This document shows, piece after piece, positions 45,141 to 53,712 of a stretch of 64,000 bases of DNA. The DNA is from Sphingobium sp. Z007 (GTDB lineage Bacteria; Pseudomonadota; Alphaproteobacteria; Sphingomonadales; Sphingomonadaceae): contig NZ_FBXK01000005.1 of the NCBI RefSeq assembly GCF_900013425.1, positions 2,728,001 to 2,792,000 on the forward strand. The letters are read 5' to 3'. Position numbers and translations under genes: made by a program. Under the pieces are notes generated by a model that saw nothing but the letters and a program-made list of their open reading frames with translations, made no database searches and had not been told where the DNA came from. The stretch's first letter is position 1. Each line of letters begins with the position of its first letter.

Positions 45141-45166
45141 TCGAATCCCTCCGTCTCCGCCACTTT
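45141..45166 (+). repeat. attR-like direct repeat (copy of tRNA-Ser 3' end)
   Basis: Identical to 40669-40694 over 26 bases, with no tRNA 5' part upstream. It marks the right end of the island. Confidence 0.85.
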
Positions 45167-45182
45167 TCATAGGTTCCGCGCG

Positions 45183-45734
45183 TTGATCCGACCCCGCTTC
45201 GGCACCTTTCGCGGGCTTGTCCGCCTCGCCCTTTCCTATCCCCAGCTGTGGCTCGGCCGGTCGGGCAGCCGCGCGCCTGATCCCGCGCAGGTTCGGCGGC
45301 TGGTGTTCGTGTGCCAGGGCAATATCTGCCGCAGCGCCTTTGCCGATGTCGCAGGTCGGCGTGCGGGGCTGAACACCGCGTCCTTCGGCCTGTCCACCAC
45401 CACCGGGCGGGCCGCGCATGACGCCGCGATCGTCGCGGCGCGGGCAATGGGCCATGACCTGTCGGACCATAGGGCGATCGACCTGAAGGATTATGCACCG
45501 CAGGACGGCGACCTGTTGCTGGCGATGGAGGTGCGGCAATTGCATCGGCTGGCGGCCGATCCGCGCCTGTCCGGCCTGCCGCGGGTGTTGCTGGGGCGCT
45601 GGACGCGGCCGATGCTGCCGCATCTGCACGATCCCTATGGGCTGGACGATCGCTATATGGCGACCTGTCTGCGCCGCATCGACCGGGCGGTGCCCGGATT
45701 GGTCAGCGCCTTTCCCGGCGCACGGCTTTCCTGA
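45183..45734 (+). CDS. Low-molecular-weight protein tyrosine phosphatase family protein
   Basis: About 183 residues if started at the TTG at 45183. The P-loop 'FVCQGNICRSAFADV' has the CX5R signature, and the general-acid loop is 'LPHLHDPYGLDDRY'. LMW-PTPs dephosphorylate tyrosine, often regulating polysaccharide-export kinases. The island end lies 16 bases upstream. The frame is also open to an ATG at 45117 inside the island, so the present start may differ from the ancestral one. The 3' end overlaps the convergent ATP-grasp gene by 32 bases. Confidence 0.85.
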   Translation: MIRPRFGTFRGLVRLALSYPQLWLGRSGSRAPDPAQVRRLVFVCQGNICRSAFADVAGRRAGLNTASFGLSTTTGRAAHDAAIVAARAMGHDLSDHRAIDLKDYAPQDGDLLLAMEVRQLHRLAADPRLSGLPRVLLGRWTRPMLPHLHDPYGLDDRYMATCLRRIDRAVPGLVSAFPGARLS

Positions 45735-46917
45735 CCATCTGCGCCATGTCGCGCAGCCAGGGTCGCATGTCCGTGGCGCTGAAGACATAATAGCGCGCGC
45801 GCGGATCGAAGAAGGCGAGCAGGTAGCTGGCGAGGTCGTGCAGCGGGCGACGCCGGAAGAAAGGGGCACCGATGCGGCCGGGCGCCAGCAGGATGCGCCC
45901 CAGCCGCTTGGTTTCCGGCACCATGTAGCGCGCGCGCAAGTCGTCGCGCGGCGGCGGGGCGGCGGCCGTCTGGCCCAGCACCTTGCGGCGATAGGCTTCC
46001 CAGGCGAAATGGGCGCCGCAGTGGCGCGCGAGCGGCAGGCTGCCCCAGAAGCGGCCATTGACCTCCATCAGCCAGTAGCGGTCGTTGTCCGGTTCGTAGC
46101 GATATTCGACCATCGCTTGGCCCTCCCAGTCGAGCGCCCGCAGCAGCTTTTCCGACAGCGCCATTTGCGCGCCATGGGCGGCGGCCGGTTCTGCGCGGCA
46201 CAGCGTGGATACGCCGCCTTCGGGCGGCCATTCGTGCAGGCGGCGATGCTGGAAGCGAAGCGTGGCCTGGCCATCCTGCATGTAGAGCATCTGGCCGAGG
46301 CCAACGCCGCGGCAATATTGCTGGACCAGCGGCCAGCACCCGACCGGGGCATAGCGGTCCAGCAAGGCGACCAACTGGTCGGGCGTGCGGACATAGTCGG
46401 TCTTGATCCACTCCAGGCCCGCCTGCTCCAGCACCGCCATGATTTCGGGCGGATTGGCCCATTTGGCGACGAGCGGGTAGCGCATCTGGGCGGCGCGGGC
46501 GGCGAAATCCTCGCCCGCGCGTGGTTGCCAGGTTTGCGGCACGCGCAGCCCGGCGACGGCCGCGGCGTGGAGCGTCTGCAGCTTGTCGAGCACCCGGCCC
46601 AACGGTTCGGGCCGGGGGACGAGGATATGGCAGTCGCCGATCATCGGCGGCAGGGCGGCCAGTTCGATCAGGTCCGATTCGGAAATAGCCAGCACCGCCC
46701 GCGCGCCGGTGCGGGCGATCAGGGCGGGCAGCCAATCGGCGATCGGCCCGGCCGGGCGCAGCGTCCAGTCGGCGCAATGGCGCGATACTGTCCCGATCGC
46801 GGCGGCGCTGCGGACGATGCCATGGACCGGCACGCCATGGCCGCCCAGTTCGCGCACGACCGTCAGGGCGATCGCATTTTCCAGACCTAGCAGCAGTACG
46901 CCCGGTAACGCGGTCAC
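45703..46917 (-). CDS. ATP-grasp family protein, substrate unknown
   Basis: About 404 residues with a GTG start overlapping the deacetylase stop (GTGA). The N-terminal Rossmann-like part ('ALPGVLLLGLENAIALTVVR') is followed by an ATP-grasp domain: 'RYPLVAKWANPPEIMAVLEQ', 'VQQYCRGVGLGQMLYMQDG', 'AMVEYRYEPDNDRYWLMEVN' and 'GRFWGSLPLA' (the conserved E-x-N). It resembles carboxylate-amine ligases encoded in polysaccharide clusters. Coupling to a polysaccharide deacetylase points to envelope or exopolysaccharide modification. Confidence 0.85.
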   Translation of the reverse strand: MTALPGVLLLGLENAIALTVVRELGGHGVPVHGIVRSAAAIGTVSRHCADWTLRPAGPIADWLPALIARTGARAVLAISESDLIELAALPPMIGDCHILVPRPEPLGRVLDKLQTLHAAAVAGLRVPQTWQPRAGEDFAARAAQMRYPLVAKWANPPEIMAVLEQAGLEWIKTDYVRTPDQLVALLDRYAPVGCWPLVQQYCRGVGLGQMLYMQDGQATLRFQHRRLHEWPPEGGVSTLCRAEPAAAHGAQMALSEKLLRALDWEGQAMVEYRYEPDNDRYWLMEVNGRFWGSLPLARHCGAHFAWEAYRRKVLGQTAAAPPPRDDLRARYMVPETKRLGRILLAPGRIGAPFFRRRPLHDLASYLLAFFDPRARYYVFSATDMRPWLRDMAQMVRKAVRRERR

Positions 46918-47906
46918 GCAGGGACCAGCCGATGTTCGTAACGCCAGGTCGCCCAGGCCTGCTCCGCCATGCGCAGGCCGGTGCGCCACTGGCTGGGCGC
47001 GGCGCGGCTGAGGCTCCGCGCGGGGCGGTCGGGCAGGTCGGTGGGCAGGTCGTTAAAGCCCGCGCCCTGCATGTCGGGCAAGCGCGCGGCTTCGCGGCAC
47101 AAGGCCTCGAACCGGCCCATCACGGCGCGGTTGGGGCGCTGGCGATCGCGGGAGAGCATTTCGAAACTATGGGTGACGACGATGAAAGCGTCATGCCCTT
47201 CGCCCACGGCATGACGCAGCCCGGCGCGCATTTCGGCCGCCGACATGGCGCAGATCTGGGCCGGGCGGAAACTGCCGGGGCGGTCGGCGATGCCGGAAAC
47301 GGGCAATTCGGCGACGCCTTGCAACCGGGTCGCGCCGATCTGCGCCGGGTCGGCGGTGATGGTACATTCGCGGCCGAGATAGGCGGGGTTCACGCTGCTG
47401 TCCCAGGCGACGCCAAGGGTCGCCAGCGCGCGCAACGTGTCGTCACTGGCACCGAAATTGCCGGCGCGGAAAGCGGTGATGGCGGGGGCGCCTGCATCCT
47501 CCAACAACTGCTTGGCAAGGCCGAGAAGGATGATCTGGTCGGCCAACGAGAAATCGCCGATATTGCGGCCCTGCCGACCATCGACCGGCGAATCCTTCGC
47601 CCAGGCGAGCCATTCGCTGTGAATGTGCATCTGCACTTCATGGCCCCGCCCGACGATGGCGGCCACGATCGGCGCCAGGAAATCGGCACCATGGACCAAG
47701 GCAGGCATCGGATCGAGGAAGAAGACGCCTTTGAGAGCATAGCGTTCGAGCAGGTCCATCTGCCAGCCGATGCCGTAGGCCCCGCCCTGCACTTGGCCCC
47801 AGATCGAGCGATCCACATTGTCCGCCAGACCCATGCCCCGCTGATGCAGCGAGGAGGAGAGTTCGGTGTCGACGGTGATGAGCAGCGCGGTCGTGGGGGC
47901 GGTCAT
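46914..47906 (-). CDS. Polysaccharide deacetylase (NodB-homology) family protein
   Basis: A 330-residue protein without a signal peptide. Visible: 'TALLITVDTELSSSL' (the catalytic Asp region of NodB folds), 'HEVQMHIHSEWLAWA' (HxH metal ligands), 'AFRAGNFGASDDTLRALATL' and 'AFIVVTHSFEMLS'. The WalW-like variant is typical of polysaccharide biosynthesis loci. It is upstream of and coupled to the ATP-grasp gene. Confidence 0.85.
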   Translation of the reverse strand: MTAPTTALLITVDTELSSSLHQRGMGLADNVDRSIWGQVQGGAYGIGWQMDLLERYALKGVFFLDPMPALVHGADFLAPIVAAIVGRGHEVQMHIHSEWLAWAKDSPVDGRQGRNIGDFSLADQIILLGLAKQLLEDAGAPAITAFRAGNFGASDDTLRALATLGVAWDSSVNPAYLGRECTITADPAQIGATRLQGVAELPVSGIADRPGSFRPAQICAMSAAEMRAGLRHAVGEGHDAFIVVTHSFEMLSRDRQRPNRAVMGRFEALCREAARLPDMQGAGFNDLPTDLPDRPARSLSRAAPSQWRTGLRMAEQAWATWRYEHRLVPA

Positions 47907-48053
47907 GGGGCGGTCCGGTCAGGGGGTGACAAGCCTGCAGTAGAGGTGGGGAGTTAAGGAGCAGTAATGGTTGCGCCGATGTCCTGTCGGACAACGGCCT
48001 GACGCCTCTTTCGATCCCCATGTTTCCAAGACGGCGCGGCGCACGCCATTCCT

Positions 48054-48548
48054 TCATTCCAGCAGGGAAAATTCCCCGTAATTGCCCTGGAAGAAGAGCA
48101 GCGGACTGCCCGGACGGTCCACTTCCAGCGCGACGACGCGGCCCAGCACGATATCATGATCGCCCGCTTCATGCACCGCTTCGAGCGTGCAGTCGATCCA
48201 GGCGACGACATCGTCAAGGATAGGCGAGCCGTTGGCCGATACACGATGGGCGATGCCGGCGAACTTGTCCGGGCCGGGCGCAGCGATCTGGCGGCAGAGC
48301 GGCTTCTGGTCGCTGGCGAGGACATTGACGCAGAATTTGCCGACCGCCTGGATGCGCGGCCAGCTGGTCGAGCTTTTGGCGGGGAAGAAGGCGACGAGCG
48401 GTGGGTCGAGCGAGACCGAGGTGAAGGAGCCGACCACCATGGCCACCGGCGCGCCGTCCGCCTCGACCGCGGTGACGACGCACACGCCGGTCGGATAATG
48501 GCCCAGCACACGCCGGAAGGTCGCACTGTCGAAACTGGCCATGCTCAT
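48054..48548 (-). CDS. Flavin reductase family protein
   Basis: A 164-residue FMN-binding split-barrel protein: 'FRRVLGHYPTGVCVVTAVEA', 'MVVGSFTSVSLDPPLVAFFP', 'FCVNVLASDQKPLCRQIA' and 'HDIVLGRVVALEVD'. Proteins of this type reduce flavin for a partner monooxygenase; no monooxygenase is adjacent. It is separate from its neighbours (147 and 109 bases). Confidence 0.9.
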   Translation of the reverse strand: MSMASFDSATFRRVLGHYPTGVCVVTAVEADGAPVAMVVGSFTSVSLDPPLVAFFPAKSSTSWPRIQAVGKFCVNVLASDQKPLCRQIAAPGPDKFAGIAHRVSANGSPILDDVVAWIDCTLEAVHEAGDHDIVLGRVVALEVDRPGSPLLFFQGNYGEFSLLE

Positions 48549-48657
48549 ATCTTGCTCCCGAAAGGGTCCTTAATCTCTTCGCGCGCGCAACATGCCCCCT
48601 GCAAGTGCAAGGCACACATATCCGACGGGGGGTAAACCGCAGACGGCGCGCCCCGGA

Positions 48658-50919
48658 TCAGAGCGCAACCCCGCCCGCCGCCAGCACCGCCAGTGTCAGC
48701 AATTCGGACGCATTGGACGACATGGTCGCGATCTGCACCGATTTTTCCATGCCGACCAGCACTGGCCCGATCATCGACGTGCCGCCCAGTTCGCGCAGCA
48801 GCTTGGCCGAGATATTGGCCGATTGCAGCCCCGGCATGACCAGCACGTTGGCCGGGCCGGACAGGCGGCTGAACGGATAATTTTTCATGACGGCGGGATT
48901 AAGCGCGACATCGGCGGTCATTTCGCCCTCATATTCGAAATCGACGTCGCGCTCGTCGAGCAGCTTCACCGCGCCGCGCACATTTTCCAGGAAGGCGCCG
49001 GGCGGATTGCCGAAATTGGAATAGGAGAGAAAAGCGACGCGCGGATCGACGCCCATACGGCGGGCGACCGCCACGGTGCCTTCCGCAATATCGGCCAGTT
49101 CGCTGGCGGTCGGGCGTTCGTTGACGGTGGTGTCGGCCAGGAACACGGTCTTGTCCTTGGCCACAATCACATGGATGCCGAAGGGGGTGCGACCGGCCGC
49201 CGGGTCCATCACCCGCTTCACTTCGCGCAGGGTCTGCGCATAGGGGCGGGTCATGCCGGTAATCATGGCGTCGGCCACGCCCATCTTGACCAGCAACGTG
49301 CCGAAGATGTTGCGATCGCGATTGACCATCCGCTCGCAATCGCGGCGCAGATAGCCGCGGCGCTGGAGGCGGTCGTAGAGCATGTCGACCATATCGGGCA
49401 CCAGCGGCGAATTGACGCTGTTGTGCAATTCGAAACTTTCGGGATCGCGGACGCCCAGTGCCCGAAGCTTTTCGACCACCTCGCCGCGGCCGACCAGCAC
49501 CGGGATGCCATAGCCGAGGTCACGGAACTGGATCGCCGCGCGCAGCACCACTTCCTCTTCCGCTTCGGCGAAGACAACGCGCTTGGGATTGGCCTTGGCC
49601 ACTTCATAGGCGGTGGTGAGGACGGTGGTGGTCGGGTTGAGCCGGGCCTTCAAGGACTGGCGATAGGCCGCCATGTCCGCAATCGGCTTTTGCGCGACGC
49701 CACTTTCCATCGCCGCCTGGGCGACGGCGGCGGGCACCACCTCCATCAGGCGCGGGTCGAACGGCGCGGGGATGATATAGTCCGGGCCGAAACTGTGCGA
49801 TCGGCCATAGGCCTTGGCCACTTCCTCCGGCACCTGTTCGCGTGCAAGATTGGCGATGGCGTGGGCGGCGGCCAGCTTCATCGCTTCGTTAATACCGGTC
49901 GCCCGCACATCAAGCGCGCCGCGGAAGATGAAGGGGAACCCCAGGACATTGTTGACCTGGTTGGGGAAGTCCGACCGGCCGGTGGCGACGATCACGTCCG
50001 GGCGCACGGCATGGGCGTCGGGCGGCAGGATTTCGGGATTGGGGTTGGCCATGGCGAAGATGATCGGCTTCGGCCCCATCGACTTCACCATATCCTGGGT
50101 CATCGCGCCGGCGACCGACAGACCCAGGAACACGTCCGCGCCCTTGACCGCTTCCGCCAGCGTCCGCGCGTCGGTGCGCACGGCATGGGCCGACTTCCAC
50201 TGGTTCATGCCCTCGGCGCGCCCCTGGTAGATCACGCCCTTGCTGTCGCACATGATGACATTTTCATGGGGCACGCCCAGCGCCTTGATGAGTTCGGTGC
50301 AGGAGATGGAGGCGGCGCCCGCGCCGTTCACCACCACCTTCATATCCTTCATCTCCCGCCCCGTCAGCAGCGCGGCATTGATGACGCCGGCGGCCGCGAT
50401 GATCGCGGTGCCATGCTGGTCGTCATGGAAGACCGGAATGTTCATCCGTTCTTTGAGCGTCTGTTCGATGATGAAGCATTCAGGCGCCTTGATATCCTCA
50501 AGGTTGATGCCGCCGAAGGTCGGCTCCATCAGCTCGACCGCGTCGATGAAACGATCGACATCCTCGGTCTTCAGTTCGATATCGATGCTGTCCACGTCGG
50601 CGAAGCGCTTGAAGAGGACCGCCTTGCCCTCCATCACCGGCTTGGACGCCAGCGCGCCCAGATTGCCGAGCCCCAGGATCGCCGTGCCATTGGTGATGAC
50701 CGCGACCAGATTGCCCTTGGCGGTATAATCATAGGCGCAGGCCGGGTCTTTCGCGATCGCCAGCACTGGCACCGCGACGCCGGGCGAATAAGCAAGGCTC
50801 AGGTCGCGCTGCGTCGCCATCGGTTTGGACGCGATGATCTCGATCTTGCCGGGGCGGCCGGTCGAATGGAAGAACAGCGCCTCGCGCTCGGAAAATTCCA
50901 CATGCGATCGGTCTGACAT
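48658..50919 (-). CDS. maeB: NADP-dependent malic enzyme with phosphotransacetylase-like domain
   Basis: About 753 residues. The N-terminal 430 residues are malic enzyme ('[20 protein letters not shown]', '[20 protein letters not shown]', '[20 protein letters not shown]', '[20 protein letters not shown]'). The C-terminal 320 residues are a phosphotransacetylase-like domain ('[20 protein letters not shown]'-like block near residue 590). It converts malate to pyruvate with NADPH. The fusion is standard for MaeB. It is divergent from mutS. Confidence 0.95.
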   Translation of the reverse strand: MSDRSHVEFSEREALFFHSTGRPGKIEIIASKPMATQRDLSLAYSPGVAVPVLAIAKDPACAYDYTAKGNLVAVITNGTAILGLGNLGALASKPVMEGKAVLFKRFADVDSIDIELKTEDVDRFIDAVELMEPTFGGINLEDIKAPECFIIEQTLKERMNIPVFHDDQHGTAIIAAAGVINAALLTGREMKDMKVVVNGAGAASISCTELIKALGVPHENVIMCDSKGVIYQGRAEGMNQWKSAHAVRTDARTLAEAVKGADVFLGLSVAGAMTQDMVKSMGPKPIIFAMANPNPEILPPDAHAVRPDVIVATGRSDFPNQVNNVLGFPFIFRGALDVRATGINEAMKLAAAHAIANLAREQVPEEVAKAYGRSHSFGPDYIIPAPFDPRLMEVVPAAVAQAAMESGVAQKPIADMAAYRQSLKARLNPTTTVLTTAYEVAKANPKRVVFAEAEEEVVLRAAIQFRDLGYGIPVLVGRGEVVEKLRALGVRDPESFELHNSVNSPLVPDMVDMLYDRLQRRGYLRRDCERMVNRDRNIFGTLLVKMGVADAMITGMTRPYAQTLREVKRVMDPAAGRTPFGIHVIVAKDKTVFLADTTVNERPTASELADIAEGTVAVARRMGVDPRVAFLSYSNFGNPPGAFLENVRGAVKLLDERDVDFEYEGEMTADVALNPAVMKNYPFSRLSGPANVLVMPGLQSANISAKLLRELGGTSMIGPVLVGMEKSVQIATMSSNASELLTLAVLAAGGVAL

Positions 50920-51057
50920 GGCGGGCACCCATATATTGGAACAACAGCGCGGCCCTAGCGGTAACGCTATCTTGTGGGCAAGTGCGAGACGCGCAATTTT
51001 ACTGCGCCTGGGCGAAGCGCTGGTTTCGGTGCGAGGTTCAGGCTATCGGCTTTGGCC

Positions 51058-53703
51058 ATGGCCCCTTCGACCGATATAGCCGCCCCGACGCCGATGATGG
51101 CGCAATATCTGACGCTCAAGGCACAGGCGCAGGACTGCCTGCTCTTCTACCGCATGGGTGATTTCTTCGAGCTGTTCTTCGATGACGCGAAACTGGCGGC
51201 CGCGACGCTGGACATCGCGCTGACCAGCCGGGGCGAACATGGCGGCGCGCCGATCCCGATGTGCGGCGTGCCGGTGCATAGCGCGGAGGGCTATCTGGCG
51301 CGGCTGATCAAGGGCGGGCATCGCGTCGCCATCGCCGAACAGACCGAAACGCCAGCGCAGGCCAAGGCGCGCGGGGGCAAGACGTTGGTGGCGCGGGCGA
51401 TCGTGCGCTACGTCACCGCCGGCACGCTGACCGAGGAGACGCTGCTCGACAGCCGACGCGACAATATGCTGGTGGCGCTGGCGCAGGTCGGCGGGGAGGG
51501 CGCGGGCGAGGTTGGCATTGCCGCCGCCGATATTTCCACCGGCCGGTTCGAGACGATGACCTGCCCGATCGGCGACCTGCCCGCCGAACTGGCGCGGCTG
51601 CGGCCGAGCGAGACGGTGGTGGCCGAAGGATCGGCGCTGGACGTGGCGGATGGCCACCCCTTCGATCGTGCGGCTTTTTCCAGCACGCGGGCGGAGGATG
51701 CGTTGAAGCGCCTGTTCGGGGTCGCGACGCTGGACGGGTTCGGGCAGTTTGGCCGCGCGGAACTGGCGGCGATGGGCGGCCTCGTCGCTTATCTCGACCA
51801 TGCGGGCAAGGGCACCCTGCCCTTCCTGGCCCCGCCGCTGCGCAAGACCAGCGGCGGCCATGTCGCGATCGACGCGGCGACGCGCGAGAGCCTGGAGATC
51901 GTGGCGACCATGGCGGGCGCGCGGGCGGGCAGCCTGCTGGGCGCGATCGACCGGACGGTGACGGGCGCGGGCGCGCGGCTGCTGGGGCAGGATCTGTCCG
52001 CGCCGCTGATGGACCTGGCGACGATCGAGGCGCGGTTGGGGCTGGTGCAGCTCTTCCATGACGATGCGGCATTGCGCGACCAGCTGCGCGGCGCGCTGCG
52101 GGCGTTGCCGGATATCGGCCGGGCGCTGGGGCGCGTGGCGGTGGGGCGTGGGTCGCCCCGTGATCTGGGGCAGTTGCGGGACGGTTTGGGCGAGGCCAGG
52201 CTGTTGCGCGAGCGGCTGGGGCGGATCGCCGAGCCGCCGCTGTTGCTGGCGCGGCTATTGCCCGCGCTGGACGGCCATGGCGCGTTGGTCAATGCGCTTG
52301 CGCGCGCGCTGGTGCCCGCCCCGCCGACCGAGACGGCGAGCGGCGGCTATATCGCCGACGGCTATGATCCCGCGCTGGACGAGCTGCGCCGCATGGCCGG
52401 CGACGGCCGCCGCGCGATCGCCGCGCTGGAGGCGAAATATCGTGCGCAGACCGGCATATCGGCGCTCAAGATCCGGCATAATGGCGTGCTGGGCTATCAT
52501 GTTGAGGTGCCGGCGCGCGCCGCCGATACGCTGATGGCGCCCGACAGCGGCTTTACCCATCGCCAGACGCTGGCCGGAGTCGTACGCTTCAATTCGATCG
52601 ACCTGCATGAGGAGGCCGGGCGCGTGGCGCAGGCGGGCGCCCATGCGCTGGTCGCCGAAGCCGCGCATCTGGAGGAGCTGATTTCCGCCGTGCTGGACCG
52701 CAAGGCCGACATCGCCCGCGCGGCCGAGGCGCTGGCGCGGCTGGACGTCGCCGCGTCGCTCGCCGAACGAGCGGCCGAGGGCGGGTGGCAGCGGCCGCAT
52801 TTCGTGGTCGAGGACGGCGCAGGTCCGTGCCTGGACATCGTGGGTGGGCGGCATCCGGTGGTGGAGGACGCGCTGCGCAAGGATGGCCAGCCTTTCGTCG
52901 CAAACGACTGCTGCTTGAGCGAGAGCGACCGGCTGTGGCTGGTCACTGGGCCGAATATGGGCGGTAAATCGACCTTCCTGCGGCAAAATGCGCTGATCGT
53001 CATATTGGCGCAGGCGGGTGGCTATGTTCCCGCGCAGTCCACGACGCTGACGTTGGTCGATCGCCTGTTCAGCCGGGTCGGCGCGTCGGATAACCTCGCC
53101 AAGGGGCGATCGACCTTCATGGTCGAGATGGTCGAGACGGCCGCGATCCTGGCCCAGGCGACGCCGCGCAGCTTCGTCATATTGGACGAGGTCGGGCGCG
53201 GCACGTCTACCTATGACGGGCTGGCGCTCGCCTGGGCGGTGGTGGAAGCGGTGCATGAGGTCAATCGCTGCCGATGCCTGTTCGCGACCCACTATCATGA
53301 GCTGACGCGGTTGGCCGAGACGCTGCCGTCGTTGTCGCTGCATCATGTGCGGGCGCGAGAGTGGAAGGGCGACTTGGTCCTGCTGCACGAACTGAGCGAC
53401 GGGCCGGCCGACCGTAGCTATGGGCTGGCAGTAGCGCGGCTGGCGGGGCTGCCCCAACCGGTTTTGAAGCGGGCCAAGGACGTGCTGGCGCGGCTGGAGG
53501 CGGGCAAGGCGAAAACCGGCGGGATCGCTGCGGGATTGGACGACCTGCCGCTGTTCGCGGCCGTCGCGGCACAGGAGGAGGAGGCGCCCGATCCACTGCT
53601 GGCGGCGATCGCGGCGATCGATGCCGACGCGCTGTCCCCGCGCGAGGCGCTCGATCACATATATCGATTGAAACAACTGGCCGCTGAGCGGCGGTCCGAC
53701 TAG
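51058..53703 (+). CDS. mutS: DNA mismatch repair protein MutS
   Basis: An 881-residue MutS. The mismatch-reading Phe-x-Glu lies in 'CLLFYRMGDFFELFFDDAKL'. The ATPase has Walker A 'TGPNMGGKSTFLRQNALIVI', 'LFSRVGASDNLAKGRSTFMV' and Walker B 'SFVILDEVGRGTSTYDGLAL', then 'ATHYHELTRL'. The ATG at 51058 gives the usual N-terminus; upstream codons in the frame are less likely. It is followed 9 bases later by glnD. Confidence 0.98.
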   Translation: MAPSTDIAAPTPMMAQYLTLKAQAQDCLLFYRMGDFFELFFDDAKLAAATLDIALTSRGEHGGAPIPMCGVPVHSAEGYLARLIKGGHRVAIAEQTETPAQAKARGGKTLVARAIVRYVTAGTLTEETLLDSRRDNMLVALAQVGGEGAGEVGIAAADISTGRFETMTCPIGDLPAELARLRPSETVVAEGSALDVADGHPFDRAAFSSTRAEDALKRLFGVATLDGFGQFGRAELAAMGGLVAYLDHAGKGTLPFLAPPLRKTSGGHVAIDAATRESLEIVATMAGARAGSLLGAIDRTVTGAGARLLGQDLSAPLMDLATIEARLGLVQLFHDDAALRDQLRGALRALPDIGRALGRVAVGRGSPRDLGQLRDGLGEARLLRERLGRIAEPPLLLARLLPALDGHGALVNALARALVPAPPTETASGGYIADGYDPALDELRRMAGDGRRAIAALEAKYRAQTGISALKIRHNGVLGYHVEVPARAADTLMAPDSGFTHRQTLAGVVRFNSIDLHEEAGRVAQAGAHALVAEAAHLEELISAVLDRKADIARAAEALARLDVAASLAERAAEGGWQRPHFVVEDGAGPCLDIVGGRHPVVEDALRKDGQPFVANDCCLSESDRLWLVTGPNMGGKSTFLRQNALIVILAQAGGYVPAQSTTLTLVDRLFSRVGASDNLAKGRSTFMVEMVETAAILAQATPRSFVILDEVGRGTSTYDGLALAWAVVEAVHEVNRCRCLFATHYHELTRLAETLPSLSLHHVRAREWKGDLVLLHELSDGPADRSYGLAVARLAGLPQPVLKRAKDVLARLEAGKAKTGGIAAGLDDLPLFAAVAAQEEEAPDPLLAAIAAIDADALSPREALDHIYRLKQLAAERRSD

Positions 53704-53712
53704 AGAAACCAA

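Larger units (their letters stand above)
40669..45166. mobile_element. Genomic island at tRNA-Ser carrying a decayed type I-C CRISPR locus
   Basis: The island is bounded by 26-bp direct repeats of the tRNA-Ser 3' end. Contents: lower-GC unrecognised ORFs (40859-41817), a truncated type I-C cas3 and a 27-spacer CRISPR array. No integrase, relaxase, transposase or other cas gene is recognisable. The short size (4.5 kb) with no mobility gene suggests a remnant of a larger element after internal deletion. Base composition in the left 1.5 kb is clearly below the flanking chromosome. Confidence 0.8.

Noticed and set aside
48592-50916. A 774-residue rightward ORF opposite maeB
   Set aside because: It is antisense to a fully recognisable malic enzyme and reflects GC-rich codon bias. 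Similar shadows exist opposite clpB, the M28 peptidase, mutS, glnD and ftsK.
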